Below, piece after piece: positions 1-10,389 of a DNA stretch of 64,000 bases. The stretch is from Kalaharituber pfeilii (Eukaryota; Ascomycota; Pezizomycetes; Pezizales; Pezizaceae). Below the pieces are notes generated by a model. The model made no database searches. It had not been told where the DNA came from and saw only the letters and a list, made by a program, of their open reading frames with translations. The position numbers and the translations under genes were made by a program. The DNA is taken from contig WHUZ01000119.1 in assembly GCA_015179045.1 (NCBI GenBank), positions 62,001-126,000 on the forward strand, in the 5' to 3' direction. Position 1 is the first letter of the stretch. Every line of letters starts with the position of its first letter.

Positions 1-721
1 CATTCTGCTACCAGCGTTAATTGATAAGCCAGTTACTGTGTGCTAGCACAGCCCTATTGCCACTGACAAGTTGCCACCTACGAGTTGCCACTTGAAAGTT
101 GCTGTCGGTGATAAGTTGCTGATATGAGTAGCAAGTTGCTACTTCTTACTCACATACTAGAAGATAATACAGATAATTTAATTAATAATTCGCTACGCTT
201 CTAGACTACTGTAGTTAAGAAAACAAATTTGTAATCATAACTAAATTATTGTTAACCGAAATACTAGAAGAAAATTACTAAATATGCTTCTAGTATTTTT
301 CATACTCTAAGCGAAATTTTGGAGTGTTATCTTTATAGGTAGAGATATCCGGAATCCTCCGCCATTCTGGTATTGTATTGTGGCAGTAACAGAGATGGCG
401 TTGATGCCAAGAATGAAAATTTTGGTGGTTGTATTACCAGAAACAGTAGTTAGTAAAATCTCTGCAAGTGCCAAGTATTCGCTTTAAGCAAGTTACAACC
501 TCATCCCTTTGCCACATTATTAACTTAATAAATTTAACGCTATTCTATACTATCAGTTTTTATCTAATTTACATAATTGTTATATTTTTAGAAAGCTAAG
601 CTAAAGTAGTTTTAATATATACTATTATCTATTAGTATATACTATAATAATTATTCGCAATTAGTAATATAAATAAAGATAAAATTTATACTATTTTTTA
701 TTAACTCTTTAAGCTTAATAA

Positions 722-1140
722 TCTATAACTTAATCAATTCTTTATAAATCTAAGTAGCTATTGAAGTATTGGATTGCTACTATAAAGGGCTATTATTTGA
801 GTATATCGTTTATGTATTCGGATATAAATTTATTACGTAGTGATAAAAATTTGCTATCCTCTTTGCCACCTATTTAAGACTCAAATCTATAACTCCTAAC
901 TCCATCAATTCTAAGCGGAATTAAGCAGCTATTAAAGCATTAAATTGCCATTACATAGAGCTCTCATATAAGCCTATCGTTTATGTATTCGGATGTGAAT
1001 TTATAATACTATAATAAAAGTTTTCAACATCCTCTACTACTTACAAAATGCTTATATCTATGACTCATAACTCTATCAATTCTAAACGGAATTAAGCGGC
1101 TTTTAAAGTAATAACTACTATATTGTAAAAGTCTTCCTAT
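722..1140. repeat. 171-bp subterminal tandem repeat of G1
   Basis: About 2.4 copies of an AT-rich unit lie between the left terminus and the transposase gene. The anchor TCGTTTATGTATTCGGAT occurs at 806 and again at 977, giving a 171-bp period. A third partial copy starts near 1060 (...AAACGGAATTAAGCGGC...). Subterminal repeats often serve as transposase-binding sites, but that role is only inferred here. Confidence 0.75.
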
Positions 1141-1355
1141 ATCACCGCCAATATATATATTCTTGGCATCAAGGCTCTAAGAATATATTAAGGCTTTAAG
1201 GATCCTCCTGTTTATTGCTTTTTATTCTTCATCTATTCATTAAGTTAACTCTTTATCTCCTTATACCTCTTTCTATACCTCTTCTCCTACATTACGATAC
1301 TCTTATACTTTATTATAAACTCGTATCTTACTATATTATCTCTTTTACTACTTCA

Positions 1356-3776
1356 ATGTCGGATTCTGAACCTACATCTGGTTTCTCTTTACAAGCCAAA
1401 ACGGAATTTGAAAACTGGTTAAGACAACAAAATTCCTCCTATCGTTTCGTCTATCTTATGAAAAATATCGCCAAATTCGCCGATTTTTAAATAATCCAAC
1501 AATGACAGCTTCCAAAGAAGAACGACGATTAAAATGGACAGCTTTACATAAGTATCAACTTAATGATGAGGGAAATCTTATGAAGTTACCTAATGAAACC
1601 CAAGCTTTACATGGAGAAATACCTAAACAGGTGATTCTTCAGCATGAAGTATGGGATCAAATAGTTGATACTCATATAGCATTACTCCATGCCGGGCGAA
1701 CGAAAACATTTTTACATATTAATAAACATTATTATGGAATTTCTAGAGAAGAGGTAAGTAATTATTTTCTTTTTATATTAAGTAATTAATTCTAATATTC
1801 TAATAGGTTGAGAAAGTAATTCAATATTGCACACTATGTATTCAAAATCAAGCACGAACTATAACTGGAGAACTACAGCCAATTAAAGTATCACATTTAT
1901 GGGAACGAGTTCAACTAGACTTAATTGATATGCGAGGCTCTCCTAGTGATTCATATAAATGGATATTACATTTACGAGACCACTTCAGCAAGTTTTCGTG
2001 GGCTACAGCATTAAAGTCTAAACGAGCTATAGAGGTTGCAACAAATATCATGACCTGGATTAGTCTTTTTGGACCGCCAAAAATTTTACAATGTGATAAT
2101 GGTACTGAATTTAAAGGTGTATGTGAGACACTAGTTCATGGTCATGGTATTCAATTAATACATGGACGTCCACGACATCCACAAACACAAGGACTTATTG
2201 AAAAAGCATGGACTGCTGAAAGAAATATAAGTTTCTGGCATTTTGGATTATCGGAAGTTATATTTATAATGAATGCTCAGGTAATCTCTTTTTATATAAA
2301 TTTAAATATTAATACTAATCATTAATAGGTACATTCGACAACTGGATATAGTCCATATGAGGTAGTATTCAAACAAAAACCTCATAGTTTACCATTACCA
2401 CATCATCGCCGAAAAAGAAATATCTTATATGATGAAGATGGTGAAATTGTTACACTTCCTACCTCAGATGAAGTAAATGCAGAACCCGGATCTAGTAATT
2501 CTGCTTTATCAGAACCAGAGTCTATTCAATCTCATTTTTCGGCTAAAGTGTCATTATTCGGTAAAAATTCTTAATTTCCTTTTTATTATAACTTATTTTA
2601 CTAAGTATAGTCTTATTAGAATCTACTTTACCCCCCCCATTCAAATATGATAAACAATCAGTATTATCATCTTCCGGCGACTCTATATCATCCTCTAAAG
2701 ATTCTCCATCATCTTCCAAAAATTCATTATTATTATTGAAGAGCTCAGCATTATCTTCTCAAGAAGTGATAGTTATTTCCTCAGATACAACTTCAAATTC
2801 TGAATCAAAGTCAGAAGACTCAGAAACCTTGCCTGAAGTGTCCTTACTTCTTCATAATGTTCGCCAAAATACAAAACGAAAGCGCCAGCAAATGAAGCAA
2901 CGTCATCAAAGAAAACGTCCAATTCGAACCTTTGAACCAGGAGAAATTGTGACAGTATATATTCCACAAAACGATCGCTGTGGACTCAATAAACGCAGAC
3001 TATTTGCAAAAGTTTTACATAAGTCACATTTGGATCGCTATCAGCTTTATACTATATATGGTCTTTTAGATCGTCATTATCCTTCTCGAGAGCTTCAAAA
3101 AGTTCCAATTTCTGTCACCAATTCCGAAATTCAACATATGCAGAATATCTCATTTGAACCTGATCAGTTACAGCTTTTAAGGTCAATATCATTACGTGAA
3201 GCAGCTCGTCGTTGCAAAGCAACTACTCAAAATACAAATGAAATCGCCAGCACCAGCCAAATCGCCAGCACTAGCCAAATCGCCAGCACTAGCCAAATCG
3301 CCAGTACCAGCCAAATCACCAGCACCAGCCAAATCGCTAGCACCAGCCAAATCGCCAGCACCAACCAAATCGCCAGTAGAAACACTAATTCTACTACCAG
3401 CAAAAGCATTAGGACCAACTCCAATACCAGCAAGAGTGTAAACACCAATATTAGCACTAACTTTAGTGCTAATAAACGTATCAGAACAAATATCAGTACC
3501 CACAAACTTGCCAGTACCAGTATAAGAAAAACCAGACATGGTACTAACAGGCAACCTATACACTCTAATATACACAGTCAACCTCATCATGATAAACGTT
3601 TTCAAGACAAAATTTCATGTTCTTGTCTAGGTACCTGTTCTTCTCTTCGTTGTACATGTATACGTCAAAAGGTTAAATGTTCTTATTCTTGTCATAAAAG
3701 CAATACTAGTCAATGTACTAACCAGGAGAATGAGAGTGAACATAGTGATGTATATAGTACTATTGTTTGTACATAG
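1356..3776 (+). pseudogene. Integrase-like (DDE) transposase of G1, three introns, one N-terminal frameshift
   Basis: The product is a retroviral/Ty3-type integrase used as a transposase. Exon 1 ends with the H2C2-type zinc-binding start (LLHAGRTKTF), continued after intron 1 (YCTLC). Intron 1 is 1754-1806 (GTAAGT...TAG). Exon 2 holds the rve core with candidate D, D and E in DLIDMRG, CDNGTEF and GLIEKAW. Intron 2 is 2281-2328 (branch TACTAAT) and intron 3 is 2561-2610. The last exon adds a Ser-rich linker, a basic segment, IASTSQ hexapeptide repeats, and a C-terminal Cys cluster (CSCLGTC, RCTC, CSYSCH). That cluster resembles the CXC motif found after integrase cores in some Ginger/KRBA2-like proteins. 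From the ATG at 1356 the frame ends at 1490. The homologous downstream frame (YRQIRRFLNNP...) opens from about 1440, so a single indel there probably disables this copy unless it is an assembly error. The catalytic core is otherwise open. Confidence 0.8.
3240..3378 (+). repeat. 18-bp coding minisatellite (IASTSQ repeats)
   Basis: About eight tandem copies of an 18-bp unit like GCCAGCACCAGCCAAATC lie inside the transposase ORF and encode IASTSQ hexapeptides. Unit variants differ by single bases. This is a likely slippage tract of variable length between copies. Confidence 0.85.
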
Positions 3777-3813
3777 ATGACTGCATAGAGGGATCGGAGA
3801 CTGTGGAAATTTC

Positions 3814-4061
3814 TTTTTTTTTTTTTTTTTTTTTTTTTTTCATTACTCGCTGCCACCCTGTGGGCTATGGCGAGTATTTTATCTACTCTACTCTCTGTTC
3901 CTTACATTATATCTACTCCATCTCTTCTTGCTTCTCTCCCTCCGTCTACCTCCTCTCCTCTGGCTCCCCCATAAGTTCTAGAACCGTCCTCAATGGATCC
4001 CCTTCCTCTGTCTTCTTCGGTCTCCACACCTCTTCTTCCCCACCTGGCCACCTCCTCTTTC
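3814..4061 (-). mobile_element. 5'-truncated LINE (family L2) inserted in G1 copy A
   Basis: A poly(T) run at 3814-3840 (a minus-strand poly(A) tail) is followed by ACTCGCTGCCACCCTGTGGGCTATGGCGAG, the L2 3' end. The piece continues into about 190 bp of pyrimidine-rich sequence. In G1 copy C the flanks are contiguous (GTGGAAATT joined to GCTTAGCTGGCTG), so the 3814-4061 block is absent there and was acquired by copy A. Confidence 0.75.
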
Positions 4062-4182
4062 ACACAGTTAGCTGTATGGTAGATCACTATTACCTTAAAT
4101 CATAAGCGAGTATATATATTACATATAGGTACATCGAGGTACATTCATGTTCGCCGCTGGGCCAGGTGTTCGTGGCTGGGCT

Positions 4183-4219
4183 GGCCCCGTGAAAAACACC
4201 ATATGTTTTTCACGGGGCC
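4183..4219. repeat. Subterminal palindrome of G1
   Basis: A near-perfect 37-bp hairpin, with arms GGCCCCGTGAAAAACA and TGTTTTTCACGGGGCC around CCATA, lies about 45 bp from the right end. It is conserved in copies B (near 38712-38746) and C (near 59445-59485). It is a candidate transposase-binding or strand-transfer structure. Confidence 0.8.
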
Positions 4220-4263
4220 GGCCGGTTCGCGAACCGGAAAATGTTCGTCGGTGGGCCAGAACA

Positions 4264-5040
4264 AATCCAACAGGCCGTGATCTGCATTGGACTGAAACCG
4301 CCTGGACCGGTCCAGGCCGGTATTCTCAGTGGCCTGGACCGGCCTGATCCACATGAATCAGGCCAACCAGGCCAGTCCAGGCCAATCAGGCCGGTTCAGG
4401 CCATTCAGGCCATTCATGCCGGTTCAGGCCATTCAGGCCATTCAGGCCATTCATGCCGGTTCAGGCCATTCAGGCCGGTTCAGGCCATTCAGGCCGGTTC
4501 AGGCCAATTAAACGAATCACTCCACAGCTATCGAGGTGAATTGAGGCCAGCATTTACCAGATTGTTTGAGTATTTAAATGAGTAGAATCTCCCGTATGTC
4601 TAGAATTTTAAACAGCAGCGGTCTACGACTTTTGTCAAGTATGTATCACACTTTGTATTCAAGTATATATACTAAGAAATATTTTAGAAATGATGGACCT
4701 TCCAGATAATACAACAGACTGGACTCAATTCTTCGATGATGATACCTGATGCGCAACTGTCATTTACTGATAGTGGAAATATCCAGGACTATTGAAATCT
4801 AATTTACCTGGGTTAAATTCCAAAATTGCTTGAATTTACGTAAATGGCCTGGTCGGCCTGGACTGGCCTGAATGGCCTGAACCGGCCTGAATGGCCTGAA
4901 CCGGCCTGAATGGCCTGAATGGCCTGAACCGGCCTGAATGGCCTGAACCGGCCCTCACGGCCTGGCCTGATTGTTCAGGCCAGGCCAGGCCCAGAATTTC
5001 ACGGTCCAGGCCAGTCCAGGCCTGGCCTGTTGGATTCATT
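4264..5040. mobile_element. hAT-like MITE with GGCC subterminal arrays (left tip missing)
   Basis: Both ends carry AATCCAACAGGCC in inverted orientation (4264-4276; reverse complement near 5023-5036). Arrays of TTCAGGCCR/GGTTCAGGCC units fill 4310-4507 and, inverted, 4844-5030. The structure matches the hAT MITE at 9226-10009. The left tip abuts G1 copy A, which suggests that A landed in this MITE using AATC as its 4-bp target. The partner duplication would lie upstream of the window. No coding capacity. Confidence 0.6.
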
Positions 5041-5295
5041 GATAATTAAAAGGTGTCGCCCTTATGAGGGGTCCCATCCCACTACTGTGTTATACTGGGA
5101 TACAGTATTGCGCATAACCAGGATATTGTGCAACCCCAGATAAGTGAAAATAATGAACATAGGTAAGTTTGGATGAGAAGATTATTGATGCTTTATACTT
5201 ATTCACTGCTATGATGATTGAAACTATAGTGCAGGACGGGTAGCATCCGTTTATTCTATAAACTGCTCTATAACTCGTAACGGGTTTGCCACCAC

Positions 5296-5400
5296 AAGCC
5301 TGCCTCCGGGCTTTGAGGGTTTAGACCAAGAGGCCCTGCCATGGCGAACAGCTGCACGCGGGGTCACGTGACAAAAAAAAAAAAAAAAAAAAAAAAAAAA
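5296..5400 (+). mobile_element. 5'-truncated LINE L1-family 3' end with target duplication
   Basis: The 105-bp insertion matches the 3' UTR of the long LINE at 18350-21540 (AGCCTG..CCGGGCT..., then CCCTGCCATGGCGAACAGCT, then GGGGTCACGTGA) and ends in poly(A). It is flanked by GGTTTGCCACCAC (5283-5295) and GGTTTGCCAGCAC (5401-5413), a 13-bp duplication with one mismatch. Confidence 0.88.
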
Positions 5401-5482
5401 GGTTTGCCAGCACTTGGCGTACCAATCATACAATTTACAAACCGTAGGTTCACCTAAAATCCCTGACTTCCCGCTTTCCAAT

Positions 5483-5487
<5 letters not shown>

Positions 5488-5515
<28 letters not shown>

Positions 5516-5552
5516 TCACATGACCCCGCGTGCGGCTGCTCACCAAGGCAGG
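5488..5552 (-). mobile_element. LINE L1-family tail insertion
   Basis: A poly(T) run followed by CACATGACCCCGCGTGCGGC and GGCAGG, flanked by an exact 15-bp duplication GCTTTCCAATGCTTT at 5473-5487 and 5553-5567. Only about 40 bp of LINE body was copied. Confidence 0.88.
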
Positions 5553-5826
5553 GCTTTCCAATGCTTTAACAATCACCTCAAGCTGCCCAATATTGACAGA
5601 ATTATGAGTCATCAGATCTGAGATGTTGAAAAACTCACTGGAGCTACGCGTAATGTTTGCAGGCAGATTCCGTATGATACTTAAATGTATGCTGATAGAC
5701 GATACCGTTTACTTAGTTCTGGCTTTTGCAATTGTCCAATAATCACTTAAATCTCCTCAATTTTGACAGAGTTATTTGACAAAGTTGTAAGCCATCAAAC
5801 TGGCGAGAGGGGGTCAATAAAAGCGC

Positions 5827-5883
5827 TTTTTTTTTTTTATATATATATCATTTATCGCTTACCGCCCTGTGGGCTATGACGAT
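5827..5883 (-). mobile_element. LINE L2-family tail insertion
   Basis: Poly(T), then ATATATCA..., then CTTACCGCCCTGTGGGCTAT, the L2 3' end. No clear target duplication was found by eye. Confidence 0.65.
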
Positions 5884-7481
5884 GCAACAAAAGTGCGTCT
5901 GAAGTTATGCCCCAAAATTAATCATGGTGAAAGTAGCCTATGCGAATCATCAAAGACATTTATGAGGACCACTTAGTTTTAGCTTTCCAGCCGCGTAGAA
6001 AATTGTATCAAGCGGACAAAATCTCATAGAGTGCGGTGTTACCTTAAACACGTTGGAGTTCCTGCCATAGCAAGAGGTGAGGTTGCGACTTGCTTAAAAT
6101 GGATGCTTGGCGTTTGCAGGGGTTATGTTAACTACCCAATATGGAAATACAACTACCCTGACTAAGATGCTTGGCATCAATGAATCCTTGTCATTTCTAG
6201 ATATAGAGTGGCGGAGGATTTCGGATATCTCTGTCTGCACAGCTAATACCGTAAAATTCTACTCAAAGCTAGAACAATGCTTATCGCATATCCGGTAGCT
6301 TTTTTTAGCTAGTGGTAACGTAGTTATAACCAAAAACCCTTATTTTCACTCTATAGAATCTTAAACTGCAAAACTAATATATAATGATCACGTTATTTGC
6401 CTATTCACGAAACGACCAGCCCCACTCAAAACTCGGCCTATTCATGCGTCCAATGTCCGCGAGCGGGCCGCAAAGTGCACAACCTTTGCGCACAAAATAT
6501 CGTAATGAATTGCTTTTATGCGCTCTAGAAGGGAACGAATCCAAGAATTATTTTATATTGGTTATCTCTGCTTTTCCCATACAGGAAGTTTGCGAAGGAA
6601 GTGTACCTTAGAGCACGGTTTGGTATGGCGTCTTGGTGTTTATTAGGTGGGAACGTGGCATTCTGCACGCTACAATACTGAGCTATGCGTTTTTTAATTT
6701 TACTCAGTAGGAATGATAATAAATGTAGAAAGGTAACATTTGTATAGTTGCGAATTAATCACAATGATTTTGTGTGAAAACGACACCAAAAGGTAGATAT
6801 TCGGTCCCTTAGTCTGGCCAGTCCTGTGTGGGGCCTGCCGACGAAGGAGGTAGTCGTACTCTACATTATAGATTGGTGGGCTCGGAGACCGTGGCAGACT
6901 TCGCACTCACTACTAGTCCGCTGAGCCTTTCGAGGCTAACTTACTGCTAACTGCCGCATAGCATTTGGCGGGCTTTGGCATAAGCTCAAATTCCCGCAAG
7001 TATCGCAGCTATAGAACTCAACATGCCTTTTACTTCCTTCACTTCTTCTATGCCTCGTCCTCGTACTGCTCGCCCAGCGGCACTGAAAGCAGCATCCTCA
7101 GTGCACAAGACCTTCGCAGCAGATCGTTGAGATGGAAAGGTGTGATAATGAAGCGGCAGAGCAACAATGCGTACAGCCACAATAACTCAGTCGCCACAAG
7201 ACCCCAGATCACTCCTCTAGTGGAAGCTCTCTTCTGCGATATCAGTTCTCCGCTGCGGCAAGCCCACTCCACCTAATTTTAACGCATTACCGTGACACAT
7301 TCTAGATGTCGCAGGGCCTGGTCCAAAGTAGCAGAATTTTTTTATTTTATTTTTAAAATCATCACGTAACCTCGGTTGCAGCTATTCGTCATGGCACAAT
7401 CGCCGTATGACCAAACCTGACCCAACGCGCACCATCTAGGCCGGGCCACCCGCATAAAAGTTGGCGCAAAGGCAAGTGAAC
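5884..7481. other. No gene seen; possible decayed G1 left-end fragment at 6165-6235
   Basis: No ORF here resembles a known family. At 6165-6235 the order TTGGCATCAA...GGCGGAGGATTTCGGATATC matches the G1 left-end segment in reverse (compare 59905-59965), with an unrelated middle. It may be a very old G1 remnant. The rest is unassigned intergenic sequence. Confidence 0.4.
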
Positions 7482-7554
7482 TTTTTATTTTTTTTTTTTT
7501 TTATTTTTAAATTTTATATCAGTACTCACGTGCCGCCCTGTGGGCTATGGCGAG
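7482..7554 (-). mobile_element. LINE L2-family tail insertion
   Basis: T-rich tail, then ATATCAGTACTCACGTGCCG and CCCTGTGGGCTATGGCGAG. Flanks AGGCAAGTGAAC and AGCCAGGTGAGC are similar and may be an old 12-bp duplication. Confidence 0.7.
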
Positions 7555-8036
7555 AAGCCAGGTGAGCATAGCAAAAGCTAGATTCTGGGTCCTCTGTAAG
7601 GGTAATAGTAGGAATAGAGAACACAAACTATAAAACTGCAAAATTACTGGACGGTTCTACTGTGAGTGCTTTCAGGGTCACCAATACGTCGCTCCCGTCC
7701 CGGTGCCACTCCACCAAACCCAGCCTATGCCGGCCACAGGCATGAATATTCACTCGGCCTAGTGCACGTACGTTAGCCTGGAATGTTGCGGGCCAAATTC
7801 TGGCTAAACTAGGCACTAAATGCATCTCGATACGTAGCCTTCCTGGAGAATTTGTCTGTCTATTCTCTTTTGGATCACTTCTACCCACGTAGAAAATAGA
7901 GATCATACACTTCGCTCATGCGGAGCTCCGGATCTTCATCAAATTCGAAATACTGGAACTATAGGCGGCGCCCAGGGTGGACCGTTAAGATCTAGAAACT
8001 TCATGTGTTGCGGAAACCCTGGATATCTATTTAGCT

Positions 8037-8101
8037 TTTTTTTTTTTTTTTTTTTTTTTATTTCACGTGACCCCGCTTGTAGCTGTTCGCCTTGGCAGGG
8101 C
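8037..8101 (-). mobile_element. LINE L1-family tail insertion
   Basis: Poly(T) plus TTTCACGTGACCCCGCTTGT...GGCAGGG, flanked by an exact 12-bp duplication ATCTATTTAGCT at 8025-8036 and 8102-8113. Confidence 0.9.
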
Positions 8102-8717
8102 ATCTATTTAGCTGATATCCACATTAAAAGACACGTTTACTTGATACCGATGGAAGGATCTCCGATGTCTGATTTGAAAGTCGAGAAATTGCACTTAGGA
8201 GAATCCATGCCACTTAACAGCTCCTCTTTCACAAATGCCTCAGCTCGAGACTGTGTGGACGCTAATGGAAAAGCTGGCGGCGGAGATGATGAGCTTTGGG
8301 TTCGGGGATACAATGAAAGACTGCATACTGTGTATCCTAGCTCCGATGCGCAGGAATTAGATAGAGTTTGGAATCAAGTTGTAAGTGGACAGCAAAACCT
8401 CTCGGGACAGGCACTTTCTGCCTGTACGCAAACTGGCCGTTTTTCCCACTTATGATCACCTGGTCTCAGCCTGGGCCTCAGCTTGAGTCCGAGCTGGCCA
8501 TGGAATTGCCCCAAGATACCGGTAGTCTCCGCTTGTCTGAGAATGCTTTCAATTGATCTGCCAGTAGTATGGCAATGCATATGGAGGAAAGTGCAGAAAA
8601 TTCTTTTGCAACGGTAGCACCCACAATACCCATGCATTATTCCTAACGCTAGACAAGTAGGGACAAGTGGTAATCACCAAGACATAGTCTGTGCCCTAGT
8701 TTCAAGCCACCTGCGGG

Positions 8718-8776
8718 CCCTGCCATGGCGAACAGCTGCACGCGGGGTTACGTGAAAGGAAAAAAAAAAAAAAAAA
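8718..8776 (+). mobile_element. LINE L1-family tail insertion
   Basis: CCCTGCCATGGCGAACAGCT...GGGGTTACGTGAAAGG with poly(A), flanked by the exact 13-bp duplication AGCCACCTGCGGG (8705-8717 and 8777-8789). Confidence 0.9.
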
Positions 8777-8986
8777 AGCCACCTGCGGGCATTACCTAGC
8801 TATTTTTAAAAATTACTTGTTTAAGTTATAAAATCTAATACTGCATAATTTTTTTTTTGCCAATCTTGCGTTTTTGCGAGATTATCTTGACATTACTCTC
8901 CGCCAAAATTGTGAACTGCGCAATGAAGATATAGGGTTGCTATCTGGGCATGAAAATGATAGAGTAGTAAGTATAGAGTTACTGAC

Positions 8987-9045
8987 TTTTTTTTTTTTTT
9001 TTTTTTTAATATCAGTACTCGCATGCCGCCCTATGGGCTATGGCA
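8987..9045 (-). mobile_element. LINE L2-family tail insertion
   Basis: Poly(T), then AATATCAGTACTCGCATGCC and GCCCTATGGGCTATGGC, the L2 3' end in minus orientation. A target duplication is not clear. Confidence 0.72.
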
Positions 9046-9225
9046 AGGTGTAGTTACATGATAAAGTGTGGGGAAATAAGGAAAAATATGTAGTCAAGGA
9101 AATATGGTCAAGGAAATAATTTAGGCTCCGTCTCCCCAGCGATGTGTGATCAAGGAAATAATACACCCCTTAACGTCCCACCCAAGAAAATGATGAGTAT
9201 CCGATCCGCCAATGCTACTTTTCCA

Positions 9226-10009
9226 CAGTGTTCCCAACGGGCCGGCCAGGCCAGGCCAAGGGTATGGCCTGGCCGGCCTGGGCCATAGAAATCTAGGCCG
9301 GCCGTGAGGTCCGCCCGCGCCGGTCCAGGCCATTCAGGCCATTCGGGCCATTCAGGCCATTCAGGCCGGTCCAGGCCATTCAGGCTGCAGTGTGAGTTAA
9401 GTTATACAGTAGCTAGCTATATACAGAACGTACTCTAAATTCTACGTATACCTCATTCTCTAATGTTTAGGATTTTGCTTGCTGATTTTACACCGCCAGT
9501 TTCGCTTTCCATTAGCCATGCACATCTTCACCATAGTGTCAAATCCAACTTTGTGGCACCAGATTTTTGTAACCCAAATTCCAGAAGACTCGATATCGGC
9601 ATCAGATTGGACTGCAGGGAATCGTCGATGCAAGGTCAAAACTTGAACTGCACTATGGAGAGTGAAGAATAGGAGAATACTAAAGGAATCATCATCGCCA
9701 GTACCGGTGGTTGGAATGTCTGTCTCCCTGCAATACTAATAAGAAATTAGTATATAGTCAAGCGATACAAAAAAAATTACTTACCTGAATACCTGCGAAA
9801 AGCGCTGCTCAATAAAAAAAAGTCTAGATAGTTATCCGAAAATATTGAAAGGTTCATATTAAATCCGTGTCCAAGTAACCTGAAGGTGGCCCCTGAAATA
9901 GCCTCGTAACCAGCCCTCCTGCCCCTGAAATTGCTTGAACGGCCTGAATGGCCTGGACGGCCTGGGCGGCCTGGACCAGCCTGGGCGGCCTGGCCTGTTG
10001 GGAACACTG
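9226..10009. mobile_element. hAT-superfamily MITE with 8-bp target duplication
   Basis: Terminal inverted repeats CAGTGTTCCCAAC (9226-9238) and GTTGGGAACACTG (9997-10009) are flanked by exact 8-bp duplications CTTTTCCA (9218-9225 and 10010-10017). Subterminal arrays of GGCC-rich units (9240-9385 and inverted 9930-9995) resemble those of the 4264-5040 element. An 8-bp duplication with CAGTG ends is the hAT signature. No transposase is encoded. The 784-bp element must rely on a partner elsewhere. Confidence 0.88.
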
Positions 10010-10116
10010 CTTTTCCAACCACTTCATCAGTGCTACGAGGGGGTCTCCCTGCTCTTGACCTGTGTTGTCCGGTCTAACTAGTGCTCGCGTTCCCCCTGAG
10101 AGTTACTGATTGTGAT

Positions 10117-10176
10117 TTTTTTTTTTTTTTTTTTTTTCACGTGACCCCGCTTGTAGCTGTTCGCTATGGCAGGGCA
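10117..10176 (-). mobile_element. LINE L1-family tail insertion
   Basis: Poly(T) plus CACGTGACCCCGCTTGTAGC...GGCAGGG, flanked by the exact 13-bp duplication TACTGATTGTGAT (10104-10116 and 10177-10189). Confidence 0.9.
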
Positions 10177-10389
10177 TACTGATTGTGATACTTATTGCTA
10201 TTACACTTGTATATCTTATGCATGCAATGCCCACTGACACTCTACCTACGATGATTATGGTGACCTGTGACCTTCTATAGCAGGCCCACTCAGCATATTG
10301 CTGAACGGAGTTTACAAATATGTATTAGATATTTAGGCTCACCTAGTGCAAGTGCTGAGTGGAGCGCACAATACTTATATGAGGTCTGC

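Larger units (their letters stand above)
1..4263 (+). mobile_element. Ginger-like DNA transposon, family G1 copy A (left end cut by window edge)
   Basis: This is a cut-and-paste element with an integrase-type transposase. The right terminus ends ...GGCCAGAACA at 4263. The same terminus bounds a second copy at 59383-60462, where TGTTCTGGCC and GGCCAGAACA face each other as terminal inverted repeats. Positions 1 to about 470 match 60286-59860 of that copy in reverse complement. By that alignment about 176 bp of the left end lie outside the window, so full length is near 4.4 kb. The order is left terminus, 171-bp subterminal repeats, transposase gene, LINE insertion, right terminus with a palindrome. 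Placement in the Ginger group is inference from TG...CA ends, the 4-bp duplication seen at copy C, and an rve-type integrase. Confidence 0.82.

Noticed and set aside
1215..1490. ATG at 1215 as the start of the G1 transposase
   Set aside because: The leading stretch is hydrophobic, AT-rich and shows no relation to transposases. The ATG at 1356 (MSDSEPTSGF) opens the transposase-like part.
8003..8455. 150-codon ORF beginning before a poly-Phe run
   Set aside because: The start and poly-Phe come from a LINE tail insertion (8037-8101). The rest has no recognisable motif.
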